Positions 26,076 to 35,376 are shown, numbered from the stretch's first letter. The stretch: 64,000 nucleotides of DNA from Deefgea piscis (GCF_013284055.1 NZ_CP054143.1:1054001-1118000), one strand, 5' to 3'. A program made the numbers and translations. The notes: generated by a model not told the origin, from the letters alone.

Positions 26076-27791
26076 TTATTTTTTATTTTCTGCCGCAGAC
26101 TCAACGCGATTGCGGCCATTACTTTTGGCTTGATACAGCGCTGTATCTACCCGCTGCATCCATTCATCAAACGAATCAGTCACTTGAAAAGCCGATAAAC
26201 CAATACTGATGGTTAATGTTTGTCGATGCGGAAAATTCGCGCTGGCAATGTATTGGCGTAATTTTTCCGCCAAGAAACCTGCCTGTTCCAACGTCACGCC
26301 AGGAACTAACAACACAAACTCTTCACCGCCCCAACGAAATAAAGTATCACTGGGGCGAACCTGACTTTTCACCAGCTCAGCCAAACGCACTAAGACCAAA
26401 TCACCCATAGGATGGCCAAATTGATCATTCACCCGCTTAAAAAAATCAATATCGAGCATCAATAAGCAAACTTGTTGCCCATAGCGAATCGCACGCGACA
26501 TCTCGGCATATACCATTTGCTCAAACTGCCGTCGATTTCCGCAGCCTGTTAAAGCATCGGTTTCTGCGTCATGAATCAAGCTGCGATTGGCATCAAGCAA
26601 GCGCGAATTAACCATCTCAAACGCGACACGCAATTCAGATAATGTGGCTTCACTTTGTTGGCGCAAGCTAGTTTGCGCCGCTAATAGCTGCGCCGTTTGC
26701 TGCTTTTCGTCCCTGACCGTATTTAATTCCGACTGTTGTTGCAAGCTTTGACTTTGCTTGGCCTGCCGCCGCGCCAAACAAAAATCTTCTATCGGCTGCA
26801 ATGCCGAATCACGGCAAGCCTCTACATGCGCCGCGCTCTCGTAACGCCGTAGTAATTGTAAGGTTTTATCCTGCCAATTTTGAACATTGCGTCTGGCCAA
26901 GTAAAACACCCCCAGCAGCGCCAAGATAAAAATCAGCGCCAAACCAAAGCCTAATATTTGGCGCGCCGTTTGGTACGCTGCAACGTCAAAATTAACCGCC
27001 AAAATCAAATTGCTGTACGCCAGCTGGGGATCAATAGGCAAAGCCAGATAATATCGACCCTGCCGATCTTGCACTGCTTGAGTACTTAATAGCGGCGGTT
27101 GCGTAGCAAGTCGCTGCTCAGTAAAAATGGAATAATAACCCTGCGGCCCTTGCAACAAAATATCCAGCTCGCTGGACAATAAATTCGCGCTTGGCTGATG
27201 AAATAAGGCATCAAATACCGCCACGTGATCATGCTGACGCTGCAGCAATGATTTCAACTCCACCGCCGTAATTAACCAAAAGGCCTGCTTCGCTGGGGCA
27301 TAAAAATGATAAACCGTTAGCTTTCCGGTCTTGGCCGAAATCGCCAAATGATTTTTTATCACGCTAGCGCTACCGATTTTTTTCCGTAGTTGCTCATTGA
27401 GCAGCGTAGATTTTTTCCAGCTCTCATCGGCGTTTTCGCCTGCCGTAGCACCAATCATCATGGCGCTTTGCGGATAATAAATTGAGGCACTGTCGAGCTG
27501 TAAGGCTTTGGCCAGTTGCTGCAAAGCCAACGGATGGGTGGCCAAAGCGCCGTTAATACGTGGCCATACCGCATCAATCGATGCCGGTGAAAAACTCAAC
27601 TGTTGCTGATCGTGTTCAAGGATTTGATTGAGACGAGCAAATTGCATTCGCGACTGCGCTTGTAGCTTTTGCAAAGCGAGCTCGACTTGCTGCGTTTCTA
27701 AATAATGCAAGACGCCATAGCTCAAGCCAGTCACCGCCAGCAGTAACATAACCAGAGCCAATAGCCAAGAAACCCACATTCGCTGTATCAC
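26076..27791 (-). CDS. membrane-bound diguanylate cyclase (GGDEF)
   Basis: This cyclase of 571 residues makes c-di-GMP from two GTP. TM1 lies near residues 8-28, followed by a periplasmic sensor domain of about 240 residues, TM2 near 280-300, a coiled-coil-like linker rich in Gln (residues 340-400) and a complete GGDEF domain. The active site reads RWGGEEF and an RxxD inhibitory site (RPSD) lies five residues before it, so product inhibition is expected. The first domain resembles a Cache-type sensor in position and length. The ligand is unknown. Confidence 0.93.
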   Translation of the reverse strand: MIQRMWVSWLLALVMLLLAVTGLSYGVLHYLETQQVELALQKLQAQSRMQFARLNQILEHDQQQLSFSPASIDAVWPRINGALATHPLALQQLAKALQLDSASIYYPQSAMMIGATAGENADESWKKSTLLNEQLRKKIGSASVIKNHLAISAKTGKLTVYHFYAPAKQAFWLITAVELKSLLQRQHDHVAVFDALFHQPSANLLSSELDILLQGPQGYYSIFTEQRLATQPPLLSTQAVQDRQGRYYLALPIDPQLAYSNLILAVNFDVAAYQTARQILGFGLALIFILALLGVFYLARRNVQNWQDKTLQLLRRYESAAHVEACRDSALQPIEDFCLARRQAKQSQSLQQQSELNTVRDEKQQTAQLLAAQTSLRQQSEATLSELRVAFEMVNSRLLDANRSLIHDAETDALTGCGNRRQFEQMVYAEMSRAIRYGQQVCLLMLDIDFFKRVNDQFGHPMGDLVLVRLAELVKSQVRPSDTLFRWGGEEFVLLVPGVTLEQAGFLAEKLRQYIASANFPHRQTLTISIGLSAFQVTDSFDEWMQRVDTALYQAKSNGRNRVESAAENKK

Positions 27792-27869
27792 ATCTAAACC
27801 ATAGCTGACTTAAATATGTCTAGTATAGTTAGCAATACGCGTAATGCGGATAAATCAGATTTTGCTAAA

Positions 27870-27892
27870 ATGCCGAGTTAAAAACTCGGCAT
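27870..27892 (-). terminator. terminator of rsuA
   Basis: ATGCCGAGTT and AACTCGGCAT form a ten-base stem with an AAA loop, just beyond the rsuA stop; a short TTTT follows on the minus strand. Confidence 0.75.
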
Positions 27893-27897
27893 CCACA

Positions 27898-28611
27898 TTA
27901 GCTTTGCAATAAAGCCAATTCATCAGCATTTAAAAAGCGCCATTCACCTTCGGCCAAATCTAAATCAGCCAACAGCAAACCACCAATTTTAACGCGGCGT
28001 AAAGCGCTGCAATGGTTGCCTGCAGCCGCCAACATGCGTTTCACTTGATGGTATTTACCTTGCTCGAGCACGATTTCGATTTCATTCTCGCTGACTTTAT
28101 TCGCCACTAAGGCGGCAATCGGCGCCGGCTCATCAATCAATTGCACGCCAGACAATAACTGCGCCACCAAAGCATCCGTCACAGGCTCAGCGGTAGTGGC
28201 AATATAAGTTTTCGGCTGATGGCGTTTGGGCGAGCTTTGCGCGTGAATAAATGCCCCATCATCCGATAGCAGCAATAAACCCGTGGTATCGTGATCTAAA
28301 CGCCCAACTGGCTGCACATCACGCCATTCCATGTTTTGCGGAAACAGCGTTAATACCGCCGGATGATGCGTGGGTTTACGTGAACATTCATAACCACTGG
28401 GTTTATTCAGCACTAAATAGACTTTTTCGCGATATTCCCACGTTTCGTCAAACACCTGAAACACCAAACCTTCGGGCTGGTATTCGGTTTTCCACTTTTG
28501 GATGACGACGCCATCAATCGAAACTTCACCTTCTTCGATTAAATCACGGCAGCCTTTACGCGAACCGAAACCTTGGCTTTGCAAAATTTTATCGAGAGAT
28601 AGTTTTTTCAT
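27898..28611 (-). CDS. rsuA: RsuA-family pseudouridine synthase
   Basis: This 237-residue protein converts a uridine to pseudouridine in rRNA. It has an N-terminal S4-like RNA-binding domain (DKILQSQGFGSRKGCRDLI, residues 4-22) and the catalytic motif GRLDHDTTGLLLLSDDG with the essential Asp. The length and the KPTHHPAVLTLFP segment suit RsuA (16S U516), but RluE or RluF cannot be excluded. The ATG at 28611 is chosen by alignment to the family; an in-frame ATG at 28641 is not well supported. It follows tRNA-Tyr on the same strand. Confidence 0.85.
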   Translation of the reverse strand: MKKLSLDKILQSQGFGSRKGCRDLIEEGEVSIDGVVIQKWKTEYQPEGLVFQVFDETWEYREKVYLVLNKPSGYECSRKPTHHPAVLTLFPQNMEWRDVQPVGRLDHDTTGLLLLSDDGAFIHAQSSPKRHQPKTYIATTAEPVTDALVAQLLSGVQLIDEPAPIAALVANKVSENEIEIVLEQGKYHQVKRMLAAAGNHCSALRRVKIGGLLLADLDLAEGEWRFLNADELALLQS

Positions 28612-28719
28612 GATCAGAACTCGTACGAATGGATATACCATTGTAAGGGTAAGTGGCTACTTTGAAACAGAGGATGAGGTCAAACGAGAGATAAAACGAA
28701 GAAAACAACTAAGGGAAAC

Positions 28720-28805
28720 TGGTGGAGGGAGAAGGATTCGAACCTTCGAAGGCTGAGCCGCCGGATTTACAGTCCGGACCCGTTGACCGCTGGGGTAACC
28801 CCTCC
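28720..28805 (-). tRNA. tRNA-Tyr (GTA)
   Basis: The type II tRNA of 86 bases includes an encoded CCA. On the minus strand the acceptor GGAGGGG pairs with TCCCTCC. The anticodon loop CTGTAAA carries GTA (28768-28770 on the plus strand as TAC), the T arm reads GGTTCGAATCC, and the long variable arm is present. It decodes Tyr codons. It stands alone, 109 bases upstream of rsuA. Confidence 0.97.
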
Positions 28806-29020
28806 ACGAGGACGGCAATTATGCCTTTGGCCCACGATAGCGTCAAGCCCCTCGTCGATTTATTTTCAACTCAATGTTGCAAAAATAAAACGAAGCAACT
28901 CCGCCACATTGTTTGTCATCTTGCGGCGTAATAATCAATGATCGGCCATCGTCGCCTTTTGCCGCTGTAAAAACAGCGCAACGACCAGGTTCACGACCCT
29001 CGTGCATAGGAGCTTAGCGT

Positions 29021-29515
29021 TTGAAACCTTATTCCGTCTTATTTATCTGCAGCGACAATGCGATTCGCAGTCCCATCGCCGAAGCGATCATGAATCATTT
29101 TTTCGCCGATCGATTTATTGCCTATAGCGCAGGCAGCAATGCGCAGGCCGAGCTACATCCCTTGACCATCGCGACATTGCAGCACTTTGGCCTCACGCCG
29201 CCAAGCCAACCCAAAAGCTGGAATACTTTTTTACTGGCTGGCGCGCCAGAAATGGATTTTATTTTTACGCTAGATGACTGCGCCACCAACGAAGCCTGTC
29301 CAACTTGGCCCGGCGGACCGTTAATCGCGCATTGGAATGTGGAAGACCCTAGTTTGCGCTACCAAGAAATAGATCGCCGCAAAGCGTTTCATGATGTGTT
29401 TTTATTTATCAAACATCGAATTGATTTATTGGCCGCACTACCGATGGAAAAGTTAGCGCATTTAGCGTTGCAACATCACGTACAGCAAATCGGCCAAAGC
29501 ACGCCAGCGCGCTAA
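29021..29515 (+). CDS. low-molecular-weight phosphatase / ArsC-like protein
   Basis: This 164-residue protein has the fold of thioredoxin-type arsenate reductase and LMW tyrosine phosphatase. The P-loop reads CSDNAIRS, with the catalytic Cys and Arg (C-X5-R), but the second cysteine of typical phosphatases (CxGNxCRS) is Ile. Further landmarks are YSAGS, MDFIFTLDDCATNEACP and WNVEDPS, the last two characteristic of ArsC-like members. The start is TTG at 29021 with AGGAG eight bases upstream. No other ars genes are near, so arsenate reduction is not proven. Confidence 0.82.
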   Translation: MKPYSVLFICSDNAIRSPIAEAIMNHFFADRFIAYSAGSNAQAELHPLTIATLQHFGLTPPSQPKSWNTFLLAGAPEMDFIFTLDDCATNEACPTWPGGPLIAHWNVEDPSLRYQEIDRRKAFHDVFLFIKHRIDLLAALPMEKLAHLALQHHVQQIGQSTPAR

Positions 29516-29520
29516 ATCGC

Positions 29521-29558
29521 CAAAGCCTCGTTTTCCATGCTGGAAATCCGAGGCTTTG
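29521..29558. terminator. hairpin after the ArsC-like gene
   Basis: CAAAGCCTCG and CGAGGCTTTG form a perfect ten-base stem, with an inner TTTCCA/TGGAAA. It lies six bases after the stop codon. The T run is weak on both strands. Confidence 0.6.
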
Positions 29559-29633
29559 ATGATGGTTTTACCCGTTGGCGTTGTCACACTGACTAAACAA
29601 TAGCCAACTGGCCAGCAATCATTGAGTTAGAAC

Positions 29634-30002
29634 TTAGTTTTTTGGCTCAATATTGTTAATCACAAATTGCACGCCTTTCACTTGCTCAGCAATCATGCCG
29701 GCTTGCGCCATTTGCTCACCGATTTCAACCACGCCAACAATCGTCACATCGACTTTAGTAGGGTCTTTTTTATCGTTGGCGCCTTTCACTTGCAAATCAA
29801 ATGGCTTCAAAGTTGGATCGGCATCAAGGGCTTTTTTAACGTGATTGGCAACCGCAACGGCATCCGCTGCAGGCTTCACGGCTGGTGCGGCAGGCTTCAC
29901 GGCTGGTGCGGCAGGCGCTGCTACTTTTTCAGCAGTTGAGCTACACGCGGTCGACAACAATGCAGCACCTAGCAGCGTAACAAGCAGGCATACTTTTTTC
30001 AT
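29634..30002 (-). CDS. BON-domain-like lipoprotein with AP repeats
   Basis: This lipoprotein precursor of 122 residues has a type II signal peptide with lipobox LSTAC (Cys about residue 20), a Pro/Ala/Val/Lys linker containing repeated APAVKPA units, and a C-terminal domain resembling BON (residues 50-122, ending VQFVINNIEPKN). BON domains bind phospholipid or envelope partners. The ATG at 30002 gives a standard MKKVCLL start; a GTG at 30011 is possible. The linker DNA is a tandem repeat of a 21-base unit. Confidence 0.8.
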   Translation of the reverse strand: MKKVCLLVTLLGAALLSTACSSTAEKVAAPAAPAVKPAAPAVKPAADAVAVANHVKKALDADPTLKPFDLQVKGANDKKDPTKVDVTIVGVVEIGEQMAQAGMIAEQVKGVQFVINNIEPKN

Positions 30003-30252
30003 GATTTTCACTCATCCGTTTAAATTAATTAAATACAGCGCTGCTTAGAGGCGATGGCTTCGTGCTGAGCGCTTTATATCGCTGATTCTAAAAGCATTAC
30101 ATTACAGAAATGTTTAAGTCTTATGACAAATGCAAATCAGCAACAGCATCTCTTCGCTTGTGCCTTGCTGTGCCGCTGCGCCAATGGTTTAATTCAGCGC
30201 AGGGCGGTTTTTTATTTCTCAGCGGTTTTTGCACAACAAGGTTGTACCCTCT

Positions 30253-31062
30253 ATGTTGCCCACGGCATTCACAGCAGTCCATCAACAAGATAGGTATCTT
30301 GATCCAAGCGCTATTGTTATTGCGCTGCATGGCAATACCTTAATTTTTTGTTCGCAAACTTTAGCTTCAGCCAGCGAGCTCGCCGCGCTGACTCCGCCAC
30401 ATACCTTGCTGTGTATTGGCCAGCTGGAACAACAAAAAATACAACTGGCCTTATGGGATGCCGCCACGCCATTACCGACAGCGCTAAGCACAATGGATTT
30501 ACGCGCCAGCTTTGATTTACTCGGTGAAACGCTGTGGGCGCTAGCGTGTCGCGCCAGCCAGATTGCGACTTTTTATCGCACGCATCGCTTTTGCGGTCTG
30601 TGTGGTGCACCAACCTTAGTACTTGAACATGAAATCGCCTGCGAATGCAGCGCTTGTCAGCATCGGGTTTGGCCGCGCTTATCACCAGCCGTGATGGTGT
30701 TGATTCAACGTGGCCGCGAGGTATTGTTGGCGCGCTCGCCGCACTTTCGCAGCGGGATGTATAGCGCAGTCGCTGGATTTGTTGAGCCCGGCGAAAGCCT
30801 AGAACAATGCGCGCATCGTGAAGTGCGCGAAGAAGTCGGCGTAGAAATCACCAATTTGCGTTGGTTTGCCAGCCAAAGCTGGGCGTTTCCGCACTCTTTG
30901 ATGCTGGCTTTTTTTGCCGATTACGTTTCTGGTGAGATTGTTTGCCAAGCCGATGAAATCGAAGACGCGCGCTGGTTTAGCCCTGATGATTTACCACTTC
31001 TGCCCAGCGCCAGCAGTATTGCTTATCGCCTATTGCAAGCGGGGCTCGCTGCCAATCCATAA
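30253..31062 (+). CDS. nudC: NADH pyrophosphatase / NAD-cap decapping enzyme NudC
   Basis: NudC cleaves NADH and removes the NAD cap from RNA. The 269-residue protein has the expected three parts: an N-terminal domain, a zinc ribbon with two Cys pairs (CGLCG and CSACQ, residues about 117-141) and a C-terminal Nudix domain. The Nudix box GFVEPGESLEQCAHREVREE is intact, and the family motif SQSWAFPHS (for SQPWPFPxS) follows. The ATG at 30253 is chosen; an in-frame TTG at 30229 would add eight residues. Confidence 0.93.
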   Translation: MLPTAFTAVHQQDRYLDPSAIVIALHGNTLIFCSQTLASASELAALTPPHTLLCIGQLEQQKIQLALWDAATPLPTALSTMDLRASFDLLGETLWALACRASQIATFYRTHRFCGLCGAPTLVLEHEIACECSACQHRVWPRLSPAVMVLIQRGREVLLARSPHFRSGMYSAVAGFVEPGESLEQCAHREVREEVGVEITNLRWFASQSWAFPHSLMLAFFADYVSGEIVCQADEIEDARWFSPDDLPLLPSASSIAYRLLQAGLAANP

Positions 31063-31149
31063 ATCCAGTGCCGGTTTAGCCGCTATGGTTTAACGACTGG
31101 GCGGCAGCAAAACTGGGTCAGGCTCTCAACAGACCATGGCTATTGCGGC

Positions 31150-32310
31150 TTATTTTTTATGCAGCACCAGCGCCGCAAGTACGCCGGCGACCAAGCCCCA
31201 AAAGGCCGAGCCAATACCAAATAAGCTCAGGCCCGAAGCGGTGACCAAAAAAGTGATCATCGCCGCTTCGCGCTGTTTTTCATCGCGCATCGCCAGTGCC
31301 AAACCGCTGCCGATGATATTCATCAATGCCAAGCCAGCCACCACCAGCACCAGCTCTTTGGGAAAAGCAGCAAATACCGCGACCACTGTTGCGCCAAATA
31401 CGCCAATCAGCAGATAAAACACCCCAGCGGCCATCGCCGCAATATAGCGTTTGCTCGCGTCTTCATGCGCGTCTTTCCCCATGCAAATGGCCGCAGTAAT
31501 CGCCGCCAAATTAATCGCAAACGCACCAAATGGCGCGAGTAACACGGTCAGCAAACCCGTACTGCTAATCAGCGGAGAAATCGGTGGTGTATAGCCATTG
31601 GCGCGCAATACCGTCACCCCGGGCACATTTTGCGAGGCCATCGTCACCATAAATAAGGGCAATGCCACACTGGCAATACTGCTCCAACTCAACTCTGGCG
31701 TGGTCCAAATCGGCGTCGCCAAGGTTAGCTCAATACCCTCTAGATGTAATAGCCCGCGCCACGCAGCCACTAATATCCCACAGAGCAATACCCCAACAAT
31801 GGCATAACGAGGCCAAAATCGACGCAACAGCAAATACGTCAGCAACATACTGCTGGCCAAAACCAACTCGGTTTGCAAAGCACTAAATGCCCCCAAGCCA
31901 AAGCGTAATAGCACCCCCGCCAACATCGCCGAAGCAATGCCCAATGGAATCCGCTGCATCGCGCGCTCAAACCAACCGGTGATGCCCATCAGCAAGATGA
32001 GCACGCCGGAAACCATAAACGCCCCAATCGCTTCGGGCATGGTAACGCCCGCCGCGCTGGTCACCAGTAACGCCGCCCCCGGCGTTGACCATGCCGTCAC
32101 CACCGGCACACGATAACGCAGCGATAAACCGATGCAGCTCAGCCCCATTGCCAAGCCCAAAGCCCACATCCATGAGGCGATTTCTGCGGGACTAGCGCCC
32201 AAAGCCTGCGCCGCTTGAAACACAATCACTGCCGAGCTAGTAAAGCCGACCAAGACCGTAACCAAGCCCGCCACGACTGCAGAAACTGAACTATCTCGCC
32301 ACACCGACAT
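31150..32310 (-). CDS. BenE-family transporter (benzoate:H+ symporter-like)
   Basis: This inner-membrane carrier of 386 residues has about 12 hydrophobic helices, of the benzoate/H+ symporter family (BenE). It is rich in Gly/Ala and shows the conserved YRVPVVTAWSTPGAALL and PFGAFAINLAAITAAICMG segments. BenE proteins import aromatic acids, but no benzoate-degradation genes are nearby, so the substrate is open. The ATG at 32310 follows AAGGGG; an in-frame ATG at 32364 would add 18 polar residues. Confidence 0.87.
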   Translation of the reverse strand: MSVWRDSSVSAVVAGLVTVLVGFTSSAVIVFQAAQALGASPAEIASWMWALGLAMGLSCIGLSLRYRVPVVTAWSTPGAALLVTSAAGVTMPEAIGAFMVSGVLILLMGITGWFERAMQRIPLGIASAMLAGVLLRFGLGAFSALQTELVLASSMLLTYLLLRRFWPRYAIVGVLLCGILVAAWRGLLHLEGIELTLATPIWTTPELSWSSIASVALPLFMVTMASQNVPGVTVLRANGYTPPISPLISSTGLLTVLLAPFGAFAINLAAITAAICMGKDAHEDASKRYIAAMAAGVFYLLIGVFGATVVAVFAAFPKELVLVVAGLALMNIIGSGLALAMRDEKQREAAMITFLVTASGLSLFGIGSAFWGLVAGVLAALVLHKK

Positions 32311-32614
32311 GAGCAACCCCTTAATTGAAGCGCTTATTGTGCTGGCTGAGTCTTCATGCGGCAAGACGCAAGCCAGTCAATACAAACATTTGGTTACACT
32401 GGTCTGGGTTGACGCGGCAATCATGAAGATTGCATCATAAGACTTGATGCACAGCAGCAAAACCATCTCGTATCGCGCCAACGCAAGCATTTGCTAGTCA
32501 CTGCGCGCTCACTCGCACCACGGCCATCAACGTCGGCACGATGTAACAAACGCAAGCGATATCACCGGCGTTAGCGATCCTAAGCCGAGATTTCCGCTCT
32601 TCAAGGATGAAGCC
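32311..32614. other. divergent gene-free region, benE-like / DMT genes
   Basis: No gene, strong promoter match or repeat could be supported in these 304 bases. It must hold both divergent promoters, but I could not place them with confidence. Confidence 0.4.
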
Positions 32615-33514
32615 ATGCCCAATTCTGCCCAATCAATTCGCATCGGGGTTTTCTTAGCCGTTTTTGCCGCCACTGGCTTTGCCATGAAAGGCGTGTTTAT
32701 TAAACTGGTTTATCCTTATGGCGTCGATGCCGTCACGCTGGTGATGCTGCGCCTGATGTTTGCGATTGCTTTACTGTGGATGGTGAGATTATGGCGACTG
32801 CATGCCAGTAGCGACGCGCCAGAAACACCCATCGCGCCATTAGATAAGCTCAAACTGTTTGGCCTAGGTTTGCTGGGGTATTATTTATCCAGCGTGCTCG
32901 ATTTCATTGGCCTTGAAACCGTCAGCGCCAGTTTGGAGCGCCTGATTTTATGCCTATATCCCACCTTTACTGTGTTGCTGGTGTCTTGGTTTAGCGGCAA
33001 GCCGATTCCCCCCAAAATCAAACGCGCACTACCGTTAACTTATCTGGGCATGGTGTTGGTATTAGCACCGGAACTCATGAATGCCCACGCCGATTGGGTT
33101 GGCATTGGTTTTGTGGTGGCCAGTACTTTGGCTTTTTCGCTGTATATGGCGTGGAGCCCAGCGGTGATCGAGCGGGTTGGTTCAATGCGCTTTACTGAAT
33201 TGGCACTCACGGTGTCGGGCTTGGGGATTTTAGTGCACTGGTTAATCAGTCATCCACTGAGCAGCGTAGTTCAGCCGTGGCCGGTTTGGGCTTATGCGCT
33301 GACCATTGCAATTTTCTCTACCGTCTTGCCGGTGTATGCCATGACCAATGCCATGAAACGCATCGGCGCCGGGCGCACTGCCGTAATTGGTAGCTTTGGT
33401 CCGGTGCTGTCGATTGTAATGAGTATGGGGATTTTGAATGAGCGCCTCAGCGCAGTGCAATGGCTCGGTGCGGCCATTGTGCTCAGCGGCGTTTGGATGG
33501 TCAGCAAAAAATAA
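32615..33514 (+). CDS. DMT-superfamily (EamA) transporter
   Basis: This membrane protein of 299 residues has ten predicted helices as two EamA repeats (about residues 10-140 and 165-297). The N-terminal FAATGFAMKGVFIKLVYPYG and the C-terminal GAAIVLSGVWMVSKK blocks are typical of drug/metabolite exporters. The substrate cannot be read from the sequence. An AAGGATGAAGCC site precedes the ATG. It is a single-gene unit closed by a hairpin. Confidence 0.9.
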   Translation: MPNSAQSIRIGVFLAVFAATGFAMKGVFIKLVYPYGVDAVTLVMLRLMFAIALLWMVRLWRLHASSDAPETPIAPLDKLKLFGLGLLGYYLSSVLDFIGLETVSASLERLILCLYPTFTVLLVSWFSGKPIPPKIKRALPLTYLGMVLVLAPELMNAHADWVGIGFVVASTLAFSLYMAWSPAVIERVGSMRFTELALTVSGLGILVHWLISHPLSSVVQPWPVWAYALTIAIFSTVLPVYAMTNAMKRIGAGRTAVIGSFGPVLSIVMSMGILNERLSAVQWLGAAIVLSGVWMVSKK

Positions 33515-33516
33515 AT

Positions 33517-33549
33517 CCATCCCCAGACGGTCACGCCGTTTGGGGATGG
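33517..33549. terminator. hairpin between DMT and GlmS-like genes
   Basis: CCATCCCCAGACGG pairs with CCGTTTGGGGATGG (14 base pairs, one G-U) around TCACG, in the gap between the two converging genes. T run is absent, so it may be a bidirectional stabiliser. Confidence 0.7.
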
Positions 33550-33554
33550 TGTCA

Positions 33555-35309
33555 TTAAAAGTCCATCGTCACTTTCGCCAAATTGCGGGGGGTATCGATG
33601 GCATTACCACTCAGCACAGCGCAGTAATACGCCAGCATTTGTAGCGCAACGATATAAATGATGGGGCTTAAGTGCGTTAAACCACTCGGCATCCGAATCA
33701 CGCTGGTGCCTTCAACTGACGCAATATTGCCGTTGGACAAAATAAAAATCTCGCCATGGTTGGCGCGGATGGCTTTTAAATCATCGAGCATTTTTTGCGC
33801 TTGCTGATTCCACGGCAAACAAACAATCACCGGCAAATCATCATTCACCAAAGTAATCGGTCCGTGCTTTAACTCGCCAGCGGGGAAGGCTTCAGCATGC
33901 TGATAAGCCACTTCTCGAAGCTTAAACGCGCCTTCCATCGCCACGGGGTAATGCGTGTGACGACCGATCACAAATAAATTATTTTTCCGATGCAAACCAT
34001 TGGCCCAGCGGCGAATTTCTTTATTGAGCAACAAAGTTTGCGCCACCACATTCGGCAAGAGCAACATCTCTTCATCATGGCTTGCCACTTGCTCGGCACT
34101 TAAATGCCCCCGCGCCTGCCCCAGTGCATTGGCCAGCATAAACAGCAGCAATATTTGGGCGGTGAGTGATTTGGTCGCGCTCACCGATTGCTCGGCACCG
34201 CTGTGTGTGAGCAAATGATGGTCAACCAAGGTGGTCAGCGTGCTACCGGGAGAATTGGTCAAGGCCACCGTGCGGGGGCGACCTGAGGCTTGCGCGTGTT
34301 TTAACGCCGCAATGGTATCGGTGGTTTCGCCCGATTGTGAAATCGCAATCATTAAATCATGATCATCAGCGCGCACATCGCGATCACAATATTCGCTACT
34401 TAAACCCACTTGCACTGAAACACCGGCTAATGTTTCAAACCAATACCGCGCCACCAAGGCGGCGTGATAGCTCGAACCACAAGCTAATAATGTCACGCTG
34501 CGAATACCAGCTAATTTGGCCCGCAGCGCCAAGGGCAAAACGTAACCCTCCTTGTATTTTTGCACTAAGATCGCCAGCGTTTCTGGCTGCGCTTCGATTT
34601 CTTCCAGCATAAAGTGCGGCACACTTTGGTTCTTGGTCACCGCCGGCATCTCTAGCACTTGCTCCAGACCATCCCCTAAAATTAACAACGGGGTATCAAG
34701 CCCAAAGCGAACAATATCGCCGTCTTTCATTGCATACACCTGATTTGCACGTTGGCGTATCAGCCGTAAGCTACTGCTACAGATTTGCCGTAAACCTGAT
34801 TCTAGCCCAACAAACAAAGGCAAGCCTAAACAGCTGGCTAAAATAAACTGCGCCTGGCTTTCTTGGTGGCACAGATAACTGATCTGACCTTTTAATTGGG
34901 CATTGGCAATCAGCATTGCCTCGGTCAAGTTCGCGCCGTCATCGATTTGCCGCTGCAAAACCGCCGCGATCAACTCATTTAAACTACATGCGTCGCCCAA
35001 ATTAAGGCTGTGCGCTAAATCTTGATGATTCAAACAATGCCCCATCGCCCGAATCTGTAAACCGGCCCGATTGGTTGGCGTTAATGGCTGCGGCTCATGG
35101 TGCAAACTGGCAATCAGCCAATGGCACGTTTCACTACCGAGCGATAAGCGCTGCACTGGTTGCGGCAAGACCCAACGTTTTTGTGTGCTGCTCGCCTGCT
35201 CTTCTAGCACCAAATTCAAATGCGTATTGCTGCTATTTAAAATCAAAATGCAATCGGACAATGCAGGTAACACATTTTGTGGCGCAATATAGGCAATCAA
35301 TTCAGACAT
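33555..35309 (-). CDS. GlmS-like SIS enzyme with degenerate glutaminase domain
   Basis: This protein of 584 residues aligns along its length with glucosamine-6-phosphate synthase, but the nucleophile Cys of the glutaminase domain is replaced. Canonical MCGIVGAIA...NVAPVL reads MSELIAYIAPQNVLPAL. The N-terminal domain (1-230) is strongly diverged, so it should not use glutamine. The two SIS domains (about 265-400 and 435-570) are intact, with GSSYHAAL, SQSGETTDT, and the isomerase catalytic residues Glu and His in REVAYQHAEAFPAGELKHGP and the Lys in the C-terminal RNLAK. Ammonia-dependent synthesis or the reverse, deamination of glucosamine 6-phosphate, are likely. A good AAGGTGAAAT site precedes the ATG. 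Confidence 0.82.
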   Translation of the reverse strand: MSELIAYIAPQNVLPALSDCILILNSSNTHLNLVLEEQASSTQKRWVLPQPVQRLSLGSETCHWLIASLHHEPQPLTPTNRAGLQIRAMGHCLNHQDLAHSLNLGDACSLNELIAAVLQRQIDDGANLTEAMLIANAQLKGQISYLCHQESQAQFILASCLGLPLFVGLESGLRQICSSSLRLIRQRANQVYAMKDGDIVRFGLDTPLLILGDGLEQVLEMPAVTKNQSVPHFMLEEIEAQPETLAILVQKYKEGYVLPLALRAKLAGIRSVTLLACGSSYHAALVARYWFETLAGVSVQVGLSSEYCDRDVRADDHDLMIAISQSGETTDTIAALKHAQASGRPRTVALTNSPGSTLTTLVDHHLLTHSGAEQSVSATKSLTAQILLLFMLANALGQARGHLSAEQVASHDEEMLLLPNVVAQTLLLNKEIRRWANGLHRKNNLFVIGRHTHYPVAMEGAFKLREVAYQHAEAFPAGELKHGPITLVNDDLPVIVCLPWNQQAQKMLDDLKAIRANHGEIFILSNGNIASVEGTSVIRMPSGLTHLSPIIYIVALQMLAYYCAVLSGNAIDTPRNLAKVTMDF

Positions 35310-35376
35310 ATTTCACCTTATTTAGAAGAGCAAACATCAGCACTGCATTGAGTGGGGCTTTATAAATTACATTGGA

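Noticed and set aside
29870-29925. Tandem 21-base units in the lipoprotein gene as a CRISPR or VNTR array outside genes
   Set aside because: The units are in frame inside a lipoprotein linker.
32311-32614. Possible small genes in the gap between BenE-like and DMT genes
   Set aside because: Frames are short, without ribosome sites or repeat/coding signature.
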